Shown here: positions 1-11,989 of the stretch, one piece after another
How positions within the stretch are numbered: position 1 is the first letter of the stretch
How the letters are laid out: each line of letters opens with the position of its first letter
Source of the DNA: Fusarium oxysporum f. sp. lycopersici 4287
Taxonomy: Eukaryota > Ascomycota > Sordariomycetes > Hypocreales > Nectriaceae
Reading direction: 5' to 3'
Assembly (NCBI RefSeq): GCF_000149955.1
Contig: NC_030997.1
Span: 248,001-312,000 of the forward strand
DNA length: 64,000 bases
Made by a program: the position numbers and the translations under genes
The notes under the pieces: generated by a model
The model's input: the letters and a program-made list of their open reading frames with translations, nothing else
What the model was told of the DNA's origin: nothing
Database searches by the model: none

Positions 1-1
1 T

Positions 2-313
2 CCGACTAAACCAAAGGCCCAGAAATATCGCCAAGACGACACCCTACTATTCTGGGACGGAGAGTCGCGGAAATTCAAATGCCTAGTCACGAGCTACTTT
101 GTGAACCGCTCAAAATCACCTCTGCGGCCTTTCATGAGAAACAAGATAGTGGACGCAGTCAATGACACAAAGTTAAAGGCGTGGAAATGCCCAAAAGGAG
201 GACCAGTCAAAAAGTTTCCAAAGGGAAAGCAGGTCAAGAAGATCATCAAGTTGGACGAAAGAAATCATGAGAAGCCAAAAGAGCCGGAAAAGCCGCAAAA
301 TGAAATCAGTTAA
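2..313 (+). CDS. 3' part of a basic hypothetical protein (truncated at window edge)
   Basis: An open frame runs in from the left edge and stops at TAA 311-313, so the true start lies outside the window. About 103 residues are visible. They include an aromatic patch (LLFWDGESRKFKCLV) and then a Lys/Pro/Glu-rich tail (KPKEPEKPQNE), which is probably disordered. I do not recognise the family. The same frame continues after the TAA for another 109 codons (to 640), so the TAA may instead lie inside an intron. A weak candidate is 310-354 (GTTAAA...GGTAG), which would give a Ser-rich ending in another frame. The product is unknown and the right boundary is uncertain. Confidence 0.4.
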   Translation, partial: PTKPKAQKYRQDDTLLFWDGESRKFKCLVTSYFVNRSKSPLRPFMRNKIVDAVNDTKLKAWKCPKGGPVKKFPKGKQVKKIIKLDERNHEKPKEPEKPQNEIS

Positions 314-319
314 ATAAAT

Positions 320-640
320 ATGAGGCACGAAATCCGCACCTCGCTGGGTAGCACAGAGCTCAAGATCAAACAAGTCAGCAAAAGCCCGCCAACCATCAAC
401 GTCAAATTCATCAACGTGGCCTCTACAGGACCCGCTTCGGCAAAGATGGAAGCCCAATGGATAAGCATGGGTTCGAATGCGGGCTATTCGTCATTTCAGC
501 GAACCGCCAGGACCTCAGAAACCGTAACGAATGGGGCGTGGGGATGTGTGTCGGTGAATAATGCGGCCGATGGTATAGAATATGAGGATTGTCAAGCCGA
601 CATGGATTTCGAGTCGAACACTATTGAGTTAGATCAATAG
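320..640 (+). CDS. Possible downstream part of the left-edge gene, or separate small ORF
   Basis: A 106-codon frame starts at ATG 320, only six bases after the TAA that ends the left-edge ORF and in the same frame. The protein has no recognisable domain, signal peptide or membrane segment. It is Thr/Ser/Asn-rich with an acidic end (DFESNTIELDQ). Because the frame is shared with the upstream ORF, it may be one gene interrupted by a nonsense codon or an unrecognised intron. It could also be a chance ORF. The stretch 641-1255 that follows shows no gene I can support. Confidence 0.25.
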   Translation: MRHEIRTSLGSTELKIKQVSKSPPTINVKFINVASTGPASAKMEAQWISMGSNAGYSSFQRTARTSETVTNGAWGCVSVNNAADGIEYEDCQADMDFESNTIELDQ

Positions 641-1255
641 AAGGCAGTAACTACAAAAGGGTGCACCAGGGGCTAAGAGACGGCAATTACTTGATAGACA
701 TTCCCCTCCGATTATCTTAGCTCGAAAATAATTGCTTACCCTAAACCATCTTTTGTATCCTGCGTGCCAACATGCGACGAGGGAAACCACATCCGTGAAA
801 CCGCCTTGTAGTGTGAGTGCAGGGGCGCAAAGAAGCCTTCATTGGGTTCCTCGAAGCATATTTCAAGCGCAAAGTCTCAGTAGGTGGGGATTGATCAATG
901 GTATGGTGAAGTTGCGCTTCAGAAGACCTACCCTGTGGCGAAGGCGCAAAAGTGGCTGCGATACATAAAACAAGCCATCATCGAAGCCAAACAACCAGCT
1001 TCACCAATACCTCTAGCCACAAGATGAAAAACTTAAATGGCCAAGCAAGGCGGACGGCCGAGCTATGAATACATGTCACCTCCATCGGTCATCGAGCGTA
1101 CCATTTTTATGCTTAGAAGGCAGTTCAGGCTTCATGTTGGCTATTGACCCTCAATTAATCTCTCAATAGCACTCAAGTCTAGAGTAAATATCCCCAAAAT
1201 ACATCCTAGGTAAGCTTCAAGATCTAAAACAGATCTCAAATACAGTACCCCACGA

Positions 1256-1498
1256 TCACTTCGCTTGCTGCAACAACGCAAGCCTCTGTCTCTCTCGCTC
1301 CGCCTCATACTTGACCCAGCACTTCTTGCAATCTCTCCAATTTCCAACCGCCAGTGCTGCAACCTCATAGCAATCTGCCCAGTCGCACTTCTTTACTTTC
1401 TTATCTACGGCTTTCTGGCAACGACTCACAGAAACCTCGGGAGGGAAGTTCCCAAGGCATTTCTGGCATTTCTTCGAGAGTATTCTGATCTGACACAT
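1256..1498 (-). CDS. Small cysteine-rich orphan protein
   Basis: An intronless 80-codon frame encodes a protein with seven cysteines apart from the start, including two CxxC pairs (CQKC near residue 11 and CKKC near residue 58). It has a basic central part and a charged helix-like end (KYEAERERQR). No signal peptide is seen, so a cytosolic or nuclear zinc-binding role is possible. That is inference only. A TATA-like element (TATATAA on the minus strand) lies near 1630, about 130 bases upstream of the ATG, similar to the promoters of the other tiny genes in this window. The region 1499-2500 shows no other gene. Confidence 0.45.
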   Translation of the reverse strand: MCQIRILSKKCQKCLGNFPPEVSVSRCQKAVDKKVKKCDWADCYEVAALAVGNWRDCKKCWVKYEAERERQRLALLQQAK

Positions 1499-2500
1499 GA
1501 CTCCGGCTGTCTGGGTTAGATATTCAACTGGGGAGATGTCTTTGTTATGTAGTGGTGACGAGGGAGACTTGGGGAATCGGCGAAAGGATCCTGCGGAAAT
1601 GGAAAGAGACTGCGAGGATGCGTGACATTATATACTTGAGATTCGAAATCAATCACTCATTATTATAATACATTTACAGTGACAGAAACTATGATGCTTG
1701 GACAGCAGCTCTGAAATGGACCTAAATTAACAGAATTATGTCGTCTAGAGCTTAGTGTCTCATCTGACCGAACACAGCATCATTCCGGTGACAAGCGTGT
1801 TTCCCAATCACTTCCATTACTAGCATAGTTATCACAGTAGAACTACATCTGTTTAAGGTTGTGGATTAAGATGAGTTCATTACTATCTTCTGCAGGTCAG
1901 ATCCGCTAGATTGATCCATCTTTGACATAGCGGTGTAAGACAATCGGGTTCCAGAGTATCACGGCCACGCGAATAATTGCCCCACTGCCCCATACCACTC
2001 GATCCCGTAATGCAAATGGCATAATTTGTTGCTGGCTGTTTTTAATTGACGGAGACCAGCATCACGGTGAATGGAATACCGTAGATCAAAGCAGAGATGA
2101 AGGACTTATTATCACTGAATTGCCAGTCGAGCCAATTATATACATTATATGCCACATAATTATTTGCAGACTTTTGCAACCGTAAACCAATGACTGAAAG
2201 GTTGCTGCAATTCAATTGATGGACCCTAATACCGACAAAACGGGAGCCGGGTTATCTGTTAGTGTTGGGCTAAGGATTCTTACCAAGTCAACTATTGACT
2301 CAAGATCCACATTCAATCAATATTACACCGACACTATTGATGACTCGGTACCAAGCTTGAGACACGTCGCGCTCGGTCCGCAAAACATCAAAGACTCTCA
2401 ATTGAACAGCCAAAGTACTACGAACACCAGATTTAGAAAATAACAGTGCATTGAATCACTTCCAATATGTAAAGCTATAATATCAACCAAAGACCATCGC

Positions 2501-4275
2501 TTAAGCAATCCATCGGAAGTTGGGGTTCTTCCAATCAAGGTCCTGAATCTCCTGCTGCGACAGACCAGCCAATTCAGCTTCAGCAGAGCGACTAGCCCGC
2601 TTCCGGTTATCGCGTTTGATCCACCAAAGAGTCGCGGCACCAAGGACAAGAATCGTGCTGGACGTAGCCAAGTTCAGGCCGTTTCCGATGGGGTAGTTGG
2701 GCGCGTCACTCTTGACGAAGGACCAGGTAGAGATCAATCCGCCGACGTTGCCGAACATGACTGTGAATAGTTAGCGTCTTGTCAAAGGTGAGGGTGATGT
2801 TTTGATGAACATACCGTTTGTTCCGATGGCTGCGCTGCGCGCCGTATCACTGAGAACATTGGCGCTGATGTGCGAATTCGTCAAAGGCGCCAGTGCAAAT
2901 GCTGAGCTAGCGACAAGGAACGTCGCTCCATATCTCGCATGCCCATTCGTCGTGCCCAGAAAGATCGCATAACCCACCATGACCATCGGCGCACAAAGAA
3001 TAATAAAGATCTGTCTCCTATCAAACTTGTAGCTGATTCCCGGAATAAGCACCGTGAAAAAGGCACCGACAACATATGGCGGCACAGTAAATAGCTGTTG
3101 AGAAATAGTTGTTCGCTCGGGATAAATGGTTCGGACGATGGTGGGCAGGAAGAAGGCGAGGCCTTGAACGGTGATGTTGTCGAGGAGGAAGATGATGGAT
3201 GTTGAGAGTGTGAGGGGACTGCGGATGCCGGCGATGATCTTGGCGGTGTCGATCTTGTCGAGGACTTCGGTTGTGCCAAGACGTTCGGCTTTGATGCGGT
3301 TGAGGGCGAGGGCTTTTTCTTCTTCGGTGAGCCAGGCGGCTGATTGGGGACGGTCGGTGAGAGTGGCTGGGACTCGTTAGCAATGGGAGAGGTCATGAGA
3401 CGGGGAGGAGCTTACCGAACGAGATGATAGACAGACCGACGGTGATGATACCTTCAATGGCTGGTCAAAACGTTAGCGACTGATCGTGCTGTAAGTCATG
3501 AGAAGGCTTACCAAAGATCATCTCCCAGCTGGTGAAGCGTCCAAAATTGGGAAGCTTCAAAATCGCCGATGCCAAAAGACCTCCAAACGCACCCGCCAAC
3601 GGCGCCATGACAATGTACAGTGACAGCCGAAAGGTAAGTTCGGATCGTCTGTACCATCGCGACATATAATATGCAATACCAGGCAACATACCGGCCTCAA
3701 AGATCCCCAACACAAATCTCACACCACAAATCTGATGAACATTCGACACAAACGCTGTAAAAATAGAACAGAGGCCAAAACCTAACGATGTCAAGGGGAT
3801 GAACCATCCGGGACCCATGTATTTGCAGAGAAGGTTGGCTGGGATCTCAAAGACGATGTAGCTGATGTAGAATACTGATAGGACGAGGTTGTAGTCGTTG
3901 CCTGTGAGGCCGAGATCTTCTTCTAGGCCTGCAAGACGGGCGTTTCCTGACTCGCGTTAATTTGGAGATCTAGTGAGTAGGGAAAGGGAAGGGAACGCGT
4001 ACCGATGTTGGCGCGGTCGATGAAACAGAAGAGATAGAGGAGACAGACGGTCGGAACGATCATCCAATCAATCTTTCGACGAAGTCGAGCCTCTGCCTTG
4101 GGATCAATGTAGAACTGCGCATTCTCAATACTGCAAATCGTGAGTCAGACGTGGTGGTCTAATTGAACGAAGCACGGAACGCGTACCTCTCAACAGTCGC
4201 ACCGGGAGTCTCGGTCATGTTGGACGCAGTATCAGCGCCATTCTGCAATTTCTCGTTCTGCGCGCTGGTATCCAT
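2501..4275 (-). CDS. MFS transporter, allantoate permease (Dal5)-like, anion:cation symporter family
   Basis: Six exons can be joined in frame: 4187-4275, 4003-4130, 3512-3946, 3416-3460, 2815-3366 and 2501-2760, giving 502 residues, a normal length for the family. The first membrane segment ends in FIDRANIGNARL, the family hallmark. Next come a conserved second segment (VLSVFYISYIVFEIPANLL) and RWYRRSEL in the loop after segment 4. Roughly twelve membrane segments follow, with a long central loop starting TLTDRPQSAAWLTEEEKA. It should sit in the plasma membrane and take up a small organic anion by proton symport. Relatives carry allantoate, nicotinate or similar compounds. The substrate cannot be read from sequence. 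The start MDTSAQNEK is the first ATG of the frame. Confidence 0.9.
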
Positions 4276-5280
4276 CTTGCTGAACATCAATGAGAAAGTG
4301 ATGATTGAAAAAAAAAAAAAAGGTTAAAAGATCGACGTCTGACCCCCTTTATACCCAATCTTTCGATCAACTCTCCCCCAGCGCTAGTGCTGAGCGGGGT
4401 TTTGTGTGTCTTATCGGATCCGGGGTACTGGAGTTCGCCGTTTTACCTGGGGTAGAGAAATCTGGGGGAACGGAAACTCTCACCAGCTGCCGGCATATGA
4501 TATCGGCTTTGCGAGGGATGTGATTGGTTCGGTAGGCGATTAGGGTTCCCCGCGGAGATTGCGACTATACTAAGCTGAGACTTGGGGCCGTGGGGTGGAG
4601 GTGCTGATAGGTTGGTGTTCCGAGGAAGATGAGTTGGAATGCGCTGCCTTCCGAGGGATGATGTTGGCATTGACGGTGCCCAGACTGGTCTTTTTTTTAT
4701 TAGAGTGATGCGTAATGTTAATCTGGGTGTTTATTTTAATGCTTATTTGGTGGGCCACGTGGTTGGGAGGGAGGTCTAGATTGATCTCGATTGAGGGGAT
4801 CGATCTGACCAGTCAGATTCGCTTCCGGGGGCGGTCTGGGATCGTTGATCGTCATGTCAGCTTTTGAACAAAGGGGTTTGGGCTGCTATCCGAGGAAAGC
4901 ATTAACCCTCTAAGTTGATGTCGGAATCTTCATTAGGAGATAAAATACAACAGGAGGAAAGTGGTCCTATTATTCGTGGAATAAGTCTTTTGGCATGGAT
5001 CGCAAGTTGACAGGCCACTCTTTACTTCACAAGCCAAAACGAGTTTCTCGTAGGATAAATGCCGTGCTCGAAAAGGGGAAATATCTCATATAATTAGAAG
5101 GAAAAAAGCAGAATGCATTAGAGTCAGTATGAGAGGAAAACATTCCCTCATTCAACGTGGAATTTGTTCAGTTGCATGAACAGTAAGAGCATAATTGCTG
5201 CCTGCCACTGAAGTGTAGGGTATGTTGCTGACCGTCAGCATTAAACGTTGACCGATGAAAACACAAAATGCGCGGGATGC

Positions 5281-5304
5281 GATAAGGATAAGGATAAGCT
5301 TATC
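5281..5304. promoter_or_regulatory. Cluster of four GATA-factor sites
   Basis: Three direct GATAAG copies are followed directly by one inverted copy (CTTATC), all within 24 bases. HGATAR pairs are the known targets of AreA/NIT2-type nitrogen regulators. The cluster lies about 170 bases upstream of the plus-strand regulator-like gene at 5475 and about 1 kb upstream of the minus-strand permease start at 4275, so it could serve either. The rest of 4276-5474 shows no gene. Confidence 0.5.
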
Positions 5305-5474
5305 ACAATCCCTGCACTACCTTCGCTGACCTCATTGGCCATCTCATCTGTCCTGATAGCGGTCGGGTAATATTTGACCCGTCGACTAAGCCAACATGAG
5401 ACGACAAGTTAGCCTAATCACATCAGCTCAACAACTCATATTTCACCCCAGTGAGTTGAAACATTGTAAAAACA

Positions 5475-6901
5475 ATGGAGATCAAATTCAAAGTCCAAAA
5501 AGCCCCCGCAATTCCGAAACCTCCCCCGAAAAACAACACACAGCCTTCAACTCTAGCATTCGTGCAAGTCAACCCTGCAAAAAAAGATAAAGCAGCCCAG
5601 CGAAAAATCCGCCAACATGTAATGAAAGACATAGGTCTCTCCCGCAGAATGGGCGCAGTCCGTACACCAGATCCAACAAGCCAGTCAATCTTTATCCCGA
5701 CATACTGGGGCGACGCTCAAGTCTGCTATAACTTCCGCCGACTATTTCGGGCGATGGATATGGTGTCCGAGGGATTGTTGTCAATAGCTATTGTCGATCC
5801 TGTTTTGAGATTGAGGCAGAAATTAACGGCGACCTTTGAGAGTCCACCGACTGTGGAGGAGATTCAGCAGTACACTGAGTCGTTGAGCTTGGTGAGGGAG
5901 GGGATTGAGGCGGAGAGTAAGGCTAGTGAGAATGCTGTGATTGGGACGGTAATTTGTCTGGCGACATTTGATGTAAGTCGTTGAAATGGTGTTGAAGTTC
6001 GATGTTGGCTAATGAGGTAGATGCGTGCTGGAAACTCAGAGTCGTGGATGGTTCATATGGCAGGGCTGGAAAGAATAGTTGAAATGGCTGGGGGAGTTGA
6101 AGAATTGGACTCACGCCCCGCTATCCGACAATCTCTGTTCATGTAAGTCTTCCCACATGGGGTATTGTATTCACTAACTCCTGTAGCTGTGACCTCTTAG
6201 GCTCAATGGTAGAAGACGCTGAACCGAGATTCCCTCTACCTCGAGATTTACCGACCTTACCCAAAGCTACCCAATCCCGATACGTTCAAAAGCTCTTAAC
6301 GTCATTGAGAAGTGATGACCAGCCGATTAAGGAACAAATTGCTGTCATCGATGGTGCCCTCACATCAGCGAATCAGGTCGCCGTCTTACTAAATGAAGTA
6401 TGGCGGATCAGTCCATTTGCGCTTGATCTCCTCATTCCAGTATGCGCCCTGGCACATCAAGTCTTAGCACTGCAAAGAATGAATTCTATACAGGAACGAC
6501 ATAATTCGCCGAGTGCGACGTCTACTGGCCTCTTTGCAGAGATTATCCGCGTCTCAGCAGTTTCTCTATTCGCATTGGTAACGACACAAGCTTCCGGTGA
6601 TGCGCTGTACGTTGCAGCAAGAAGGAACACCTCAGTTAAACATCTTATGGCGCAATTGGATGATGAGATTTGGAAGGGTAAAGAGGAGTTGAAGCTTTGG
6701 GTGTTGGTTATACAGGTCTGTATGGGTGTCGGTTCTTCAAAGCCCTGGTATCTGGATCAGATTACCCAGACAATGTCACATGTTCGGCTACAATCATGGG
6801 AGGGTTTGATGGACTATTTACGAAAGGTGGCATGGGTTGAGAAGGTTTCTCCGCTGGAGATGACGCATCTTCGGTCTGATATTGGGGAATGGCTATCCTA
6901 G
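5475..6901 (+). CDS. Fungal-specific transcription-factor-like protein lacking a Zn2Cys6 finger
   Basis: Exons 5475-5972, 6021-6142 and 6187-6901 join in frame to 444 residues. The N-terminal part carries KKDKAAQRKIRQHVMKDIG, a block seen in many fungal regulator-like proteins. The centre has the hallmark SWMVHMAGLERIVEMAGG of the Fungal_trans_2-type regulatory domain. No cysteine cluster or other DNA-binding motif is visible, so it may act as a partner or be a finger-less paralogue. Both introns are canonical (GTAAGT donors; second acceptor CTGTAG). The tight GATA cluster upstream hints at nitrogen control. The next gene, an SDR on the other strand, converges with it, with about 30 bases between the stops. 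Confidence 0.75.
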
Positions 6902-6931
6902 TACCACCTTCTACAAGCTAATCCCAGTAGT

Positions 6932-7809
6932 CTAGTAAGTGACGCCACCGCTAACACCAATGTACTGCCCCGTAATCCATCTAGACTTCTCCTGAACCAA
7001 CAAAAGAACAGCATCACCAATATCCTCGGACGTTCCAGGTCGATCAGCAGCTCTGGTGATGTCAACCTCCCACTTCATCAACTCATCTTCTCGTCCCTTC
7101 GGATAAATCTCTGTTCTCACAGGACCGGGAGCAACTGAGTTCACAGTAATACCCTTACTGCGACCAAGCTACTCAGCATTATCAGTGTCTATCAGAAAAA
7201 GGGATACATCCAGGTACTTACCTCTCCAGCCCATGTCCAAGTCAAGTTATCAAGAGCGGCTTTGGAAGCTGCATACGAAGAGGCGAAGACGTTTCCTCTT
7301 TTGGCATTGGTGGAACTGATGTTGATGATGCGGCCGCCGGGAGGCATGTGAGCAATAACATAGTGAACCATGTAAAAAGCTCCAAGAACATTGAGTTGGA
7401 AAACTTTGGTCAATTGCTCCACGTTCGGCTCATCGGTAATGGAACAGAAAAACACGGTCGCAGCATTATTCACTACAGCAGTCAGCTCCGAAGGCAGAGT
7501 TTGCACGAGCAACTCACCGAGAATGTCAATATGATCAGTCCCAAACCCCTCAAGGGTCTTGTTCACGAGATGCTTTGCTCCTTCGATAGTATCGACTGAA
7601 GCTTGGATAGCGATAGCCTTCCCTCCTGCCTCGCGAAGCGTGGTACAGACGTTCTCGGCGCGATGTTTGGAAGAGTCGGAGACGTAGTTTACTACGACTG
7701 AAGCACCGTTTCGAGCGAGGGCGAGGGCAATGCCAGCACCAATGCCGTTTTCACGACCTGAGCCGGTAACGATGGCGACTTTGCCTTGGAGGGTGAGGGT
7801 ATCGGGCAT
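6932..7809 (-). CDS. Short-chain dehydrogenase/reductase (classical SDR)
   Basis: Two exons (7222-7809 and 6932-7168) give 274 residues, the usual classical SDR length. The NAD(P)-binding motif TGSGRENGIGAGIA lies near residue 15. The later family motifs are NNAA, the serine in IINISS, and the active-site SYAASKAA (YxxxK). The end motif is NSVAPGPVRTE. The splice joins WAGE to LGRSKGITVNSV, exactly as in the family. The start MPDTLTLQGKVAIVTG is preferred over a longer in-frame ATG at 7887, because it sits at the typical distance from the glycine motif. It is a soluble oxidoreductase, probably acting on an alcohol or keto group, similar to glucose dehydrogenase or 3-oxoacyl-ACP reductase types. 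The substrate is unknown. Confidence 0.88.
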
Positions 7810-9425
7810 GGTGGAATTATTTAAGAAGAAAGAGTTTGAAGTTCCCAGAAGCTTGTAAAGAAGATGTTGATGCAGAGACCTAAACACTGGGAGCTCGTTG
7901 GACCTTTATACCTCTCAAGGCCATATCATCAACTGTCATACAGATGGTCATGTCGGAGTCCGACGGGGTATCGTCTAAGACAAGACATTGGGGTAACCTA
8001 TCATTGACTCTGAAAAAGTTCGTTACTGGGTTCCCGAGTTATCCGCCAGCAAGGCTGCTTTGTTGAGTTGAGAATTTCCTAATTAGGAAAATGGTGTTTT
8101 ATGCCCCACCGTTCTCTGTGGGACAGACGTATTCAACTGACCACTAATAACACGAACTCTGGAGCTTGTGAAGTAGAATGATTGCTTTGACCTCGTTACG
8201 CATCATGTTTTAGGACCAGAGTTTCGGTCATAGCTTTGTCTAGCTCTTAAATTGTTCTGGCTGAGTAATTCATCCGTCAACAAAGCCGAAGCGACAACGC
8301 TGAGCCAGTCATAGCCATGTTCACGGGAGATTCAAGTTGATGATAAGAAGGGAGCGTGATATTTGCTTCTTTGTTGGGAAAAGACATGTTGACGATCTAA
8401 ACGAGGGTTAAAAATACAGTTAAGTGGCAAAACGTTAAAGCAGAGGGTTTCTGAATACACTCCCAATGAGAGAAATGTGTAGGAAAGATGAGCAAATGGA
8501 GCTTTCTGGATGATAGTTATGCTGAAGATATGTTCCAGAAAGGATGTTATCCGAGGATCCCGTCCGAAACTCAGGTGAAAATCGTTTATAACACAGTAGG
8601 TTCCCCAACTTACTGAGATAGGGGATAGAAGTATCCCTGGGGATCTCACCAGGCATTTTGTGATTATGAACCTCTATTCGGATGACAAGTCAAGGAACTT
8701 TACAAAGGATTCCTGTAGGAGGTAAGTACTTATTGGCTCACCAATTCTCATCCGCAGGTCGTATATGCAAGAATGGACAACGCACCTGTGATACTGGTAC
8801 AAGGAAGCCTCTTACAGTAGGGGTCCATGATTGCGATAAGGCTTCCTTACTTGGCCTGGCGTATTTGGCAAAGAGCTACTGTGACTGACTCTACATGCAA
8901 AGGGTCTTATTGCGACTGGGCTGCCAATGCCACAAGACTTATTTATCATATTTTCTTTCCATGGGCTGTCTGAGCCCGTCGCGCTGAGATCTTAATATGG
9001 TTTATGTGAACTTAGTCTACTAAATCAAGTTAGGAATCAAAAGTGGTGAAACTTGGCAATGTAGGACAGATCAGGAGTGACTTTTACCAATTGCAAATTG
9101 TTGGTGAACCTGCTGTACTTTGTACGTTGCGATGTGAATTTTATGGCCGAGCTCGGCCCGGCATCGGAGACTATCCTGTTTGACCAAGAGCGAGCTTCAC
9201 ACCGCATTTTCTCTTCAGTGAGAGAAACGAAATAGAGAATAATGGGAAGTCAACAATACAAAGCGTAATGGAGCCATAAAGAGAATAAAGTAGAGAAATT
9301 GGGGTAATGCGACATGTTGTCGCATTCGGAATTGAACAAAGCATAATAGTGGTGTAAAAGTTATATCTCTACTTTGACCCGGGAGGGTATTCTAGCTCTT
9401 ATGTTCTATACAACAAAAACAGAAT
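7810..9425. other. Intergenic stretch without a supported gene
   Basis: About 1.6 kb between the SDR and aminotransferase genes. Several short open frames occur on both strands (for example 8332-8656 minus and 8682-8888 plus), but none shows a domain, a consistent intron pattern or biased composition. It probably holds the SDR promoter and the aminotransferase terminator. Confidence 0.4.
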
Positions 9426-10815
<1,390 letters not shown>

Positions 10816-11989
10816 TATGGGCTCTTTGATGGGTTGGGTGAAGTGATGAGGCGGTGGAAGAGGATCGGAGGAGGGAAGTGGGTATTTTTAGTCCTGGGCG
10901 CTTTTCAGGGTAGGGCTAGTTTTTTAGCGGTTGATGGGCGCCACTTGGAAAAAATGGGTGAAGTGTTTGTCGCTAACTTTCGGGTTTCTTTGTCGGCAGC
11001 CGTCAGATAATGGGAATAATGTCTGCCAGTTGATGGAATTGGCAAATCAGAATCGCAGATGTCAAGTTCAATCCGGAACAATAGCTATGTGTACCAACGG
11101 GCTCGATTGAACGACCAGGCAAGTGCTGATACAACTGGCATCACTCAAACTGCTTCATATCCATACTCTCAACTATTCCGTAGTCAATTGCATATTGTTC
11201 CACTGTAGACAGCGCATCAGAGTTCCCAAGTCGTTGCAGTTTCGAGATTGGCTCCGAAGTGAAGCATCCATCAAGTGCCAATTTAACCCAATGCAGACTA
11301 GCCTCATGTACACCGAGTGTTTATTGCCGAAACACCAATTAGATCGCTCAATTGGTCATCGAAGGTTGCATTGAGATGACAACCGTTTCTATGAGCGACT
11401 GAGAAATGATCAGATGAATGCGACTTCGTTGGTATTGAGTTTTGAGCAATGCAACGTTTGTGCGCTGTTAGTAAGGGGGCGAAAATAAAAGGGGGGACTT
11501 GGCTGAGACGCCCGGATAATTCATGGTCCGTTAGGCGTTTTTGAAGTCAAAACTTCGGAGACGCCGAGTGGCGGTTCACGATTGTTTTCATCAAGAGAAG
11601 TCAGTGAATGACTGAGGAAAGCCATTGTATTACAATAACTAAGAGACGTGTATTGCAGGCTGCTGAGTAGTAATTGTATCTAATTTACCTCTGAATGTTC
11701 GTGGCCTGGTTGAACTCAATAGCCTCGAGTCTGCCTCGGCACTTACGCCGGGACCATAGCGTTTCAGTTGCAACACTAACCATACCAGACCAGACCAGAC
11801 CAGGCAAGTAATCGTTCGACCCACGTTTGCACTGACAATGCGACTCCTCCAACCTCAGGCATCCATACCAATTTTCCCTTTCTCAATTTCTTCCCAAAAC
11901 AGCCGAGATCTCATCCTCAGCCGAGACCTCATCTAACCCAATCCGACCCATTCATTCCTTCACCATCTTAATCATTTTTAATATCACAA
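10816..11989. other. Intergenic stretch between divergent genes
   Basis: About 1.2 kb between the start of the aminotransferase (minus) and the start of the TRP-like gene (plus), so it should hold both promoters. No convincing coding region was found in it. A pyrimidine-rich run precedes the ATG at 11990. Confidence 0.4.

Noticed and set aside
8332..8888. Three overlapping short frames (minus 8332-8656, plus 8682-8888)
   Set aside because: No domain, no signal peptide, no splice pattern, and overlap on both strands. Likely chance.
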